64,000 bases of DNA from Caballeronia sordidicola (GTDB taxonomy: Bacteria > Pseudomonadota > Gammaproteobacteria > Burkholderiales > Burkholderiaceae), in assembly GCF_002220365.1 (NCBI RefSeq), contig NZ_MTHB01000109.1, positions 1-64,000 of the forward strand, in the 5' to 3' direction. Shown here one piece after another: positions 63,094 to 64,000 of the stretch. A model generated the notes under the pieces. It worked only from the letters and a program-made list of their open reading frames with translations. It was not told where the DNA came from and did no database searches. Position 1 is the stretch's first letter; each line of letters starts with the position of its first letter. Both the position numbers and the translations under genes were made by a program.

Positions 63094-64000
63094 TCACTGC
63101 GAGACGAAGTTGACCCGGATGGCGTCGACCGCCACCGCGATAAAAATCAGGATGCCGCCGATCATCTGCACATAGAACGACGGCACCTCGGTGATCGCCA
63201 GGCCGACGTGAATCACCGTCAACAACAACACGCCGCCGAGGATGCCGGCCGCGCCACCGCGTCCGCCGAACACGCTCACGCCGCCAATGATCGGCGCTGC
63301 AATTGCATACAGCAGGAAACCTTCGCCCTGATCCGACGTAATCGCCATTTGCCATGCGGCAAGCAGGTAGCCCGCCACGCCCGACAACAATCCCGAGAGC
63401 GTGAAGGCAATGATCTTCACGCGATTGACGCGGATACCCGCCGAGTTGGCCGCCAGCGCGTTACCGCCGGTGGCATAGAGGCTTCGGCCAAGGACAGTCT
63501 TTCGCAGCAGGAAACCCATGCCCAGCAGCGCAATCAGGAACACGACCGGCATCACTGGCCAGTTGCCGAGGGTGGTCTGCCCGATCCAGATGTACAGGTT
63601 CGGCATATCCGAGATCGTGTTGCCTTGCGTGACCGCAAGCAGAGACCCCTGCAGCACGATCATGACCGCCAACGTCTGGATGAGCGACACCATCCGCAGG
63701 CGCGTGACGCACAGCCCGTTGAAGAAGCCGATGGCCGTCGCAGCCGCGATTCCCACCGGTACGCCGATCGCCGGCGACAGACCGAGCCTGGTAGTCACGA
63801 TCGCGCCAATGGCCGCCGAAAAGCCCATGTTGCTCGCTATCGACAGATCGATTTCCGCGACCATCAGCGGCAGCGACACAGCGAGGGCCAGCAGGCCGAG
63901 CACGGTCGCCTGAACGAGCACGTTTTGCAGGTTGGACAGCGTGAAGAAGAACGGATTCAGCACCCCGAATATGACGATCAGCGCGGCTAGCCACAGCCAT
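63094..64000 (-). CDS. ABC sugar transporter permease (RbsC/XylH-like), cut by window edge
   Basis: The frame is open through the right edge, so the N-terminus is missing. About 302 residues are visible with 8-9 membrane segments, beginning WLWLAALIVIFGVLNPFFF. The BPD_transp_2 pattern includes VSLPLMVAEIDLSIASNMGF, GFFNGLCVTRLRM, and the EAA-like GNALAANSAGIRVNRVKIIAF. Inner-membrane component of a CUT2-type monosaccharide importer. It precedes aldehyde dehydrogenase, xylulokinase and RpiA, so a pentose, polyol or similar sugar is the likely cargo. Confidence 0.9.
   Translation of the reverse strand, partial: WLWLAALIVIFGVLNPFFFTLSNLQNVLVQATVLGLLALAVSLPLMVAEIDLSIASNMGFSAAIGAIVTTRLGLSPAIGVPVGIAAATAIGFFNGLCVTRLRMVSLIQTLAVMIVLQGSLLAVTQGNTISDMPNLYIWIGQTTLGNWPVMPVVFLIALLGMGFLLRKTVLGRSLYATGGNALAANSAGIRVNRVKIIAFTLSGLLSGVAGYLLAAWQMAITSDQGEGFLLYAIAAPIIGGVSVFGGRGGAAGILGGVLLLTVIHVGLAITEVPSFYVQMIGGILIFIAVAVDAIRVNFVSQ

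Overview
The window looks like a chromosomal or megaplasmid segment of a Burkholderiaceae bacterium, most like Paraburkholderia or Caballeronia. This rests on the high GC, the classical porin, the many LysR and MFS genes, and the CheB/CheR hybrid kinase. It is an inference from gene content and protein style, not from a marker gene. No rRNA, tRNA or CRISPR was seen.

Layout. 1-1309: 3' part of a P-type (H+-type) ATPase. 1352-5137: CheB-CheR-PAS-histidine kinase-receiver hybrid. 5.4-10.3 kb: a LacI-family remnant, a secreted tannase/feruloyl esterase lipoprotein with an AraC regulator, and a porin. 10.9-14.8 kb: Lrp regulator, an old-yellow-enzyme/FadH-like flavoprotein and a divergent LysR gene. 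15.7-20.5 kb: a compact archaic (Csu-like) chaperone-usher pilus cluster of four genes. It is bracketed by imperfect direct repeats made of LysR and chemoreceptor 3' ends, and followed by a full chemoreceptor. 23.0-27.1 kb: a tight nadC / PhnN-NMP-phosphorylase fusion / MFS operon. 27.6-33.1 kb: another MFS carrier, a chemoreceptor, a degenerate HD-GYP-LuxR protein and an exported alpha/beta hydrolase. 33.1-34.4 kb: an intact IS3-family insertion sequence, next to an amidohydrolase remnant. 34.7-36.8 kb: LysR with a divergent PRISE-type enone reductase. 36.9-44.9 kb: a minus-strand operon (MaoC, MFS, MmgE/PrpD, acyl-CoA dehydrogenase, CoA transferase, GntR, CitE, DUF2889) that fits dissimilation of a C5 dicarboxylic acid. 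45.0-47.4 kb: LysR, an unusual SDR and a tautomerase. 47.4-56.8 kb: N-acyl-D-amino-acid deacylase, M81 metallopeptidase, a 1.1-kb giant inverted repeat, MFS, LysR, D-amino-acid dehydrogenase and an FAD-linked hydroxyacid oxidase. 56.9-64.0 kb: a pentose/polyol operon (ABC permease, aldehyde dehydrogenase, xylulokinase, HAD phosphatase, RpiR, RpiA, SDR).

The most novel candidate is the 23-27 kb operon. One polypeptide joins ribose-1,5-bisphosphate phosphokinase (PhnN) to an AMP-phosphorylase-type enzyme, and it follows a quinolinate phosphoribosyltransferase gene by 7 bp. Together these could make PRPP from nucleoside monophosphates and spend it on NaMN. Other points to check are the repeat-flanked pilus cluster, the 1.1-kb hairpin element inside an operon, and a tandem minigene junction before rpiR.
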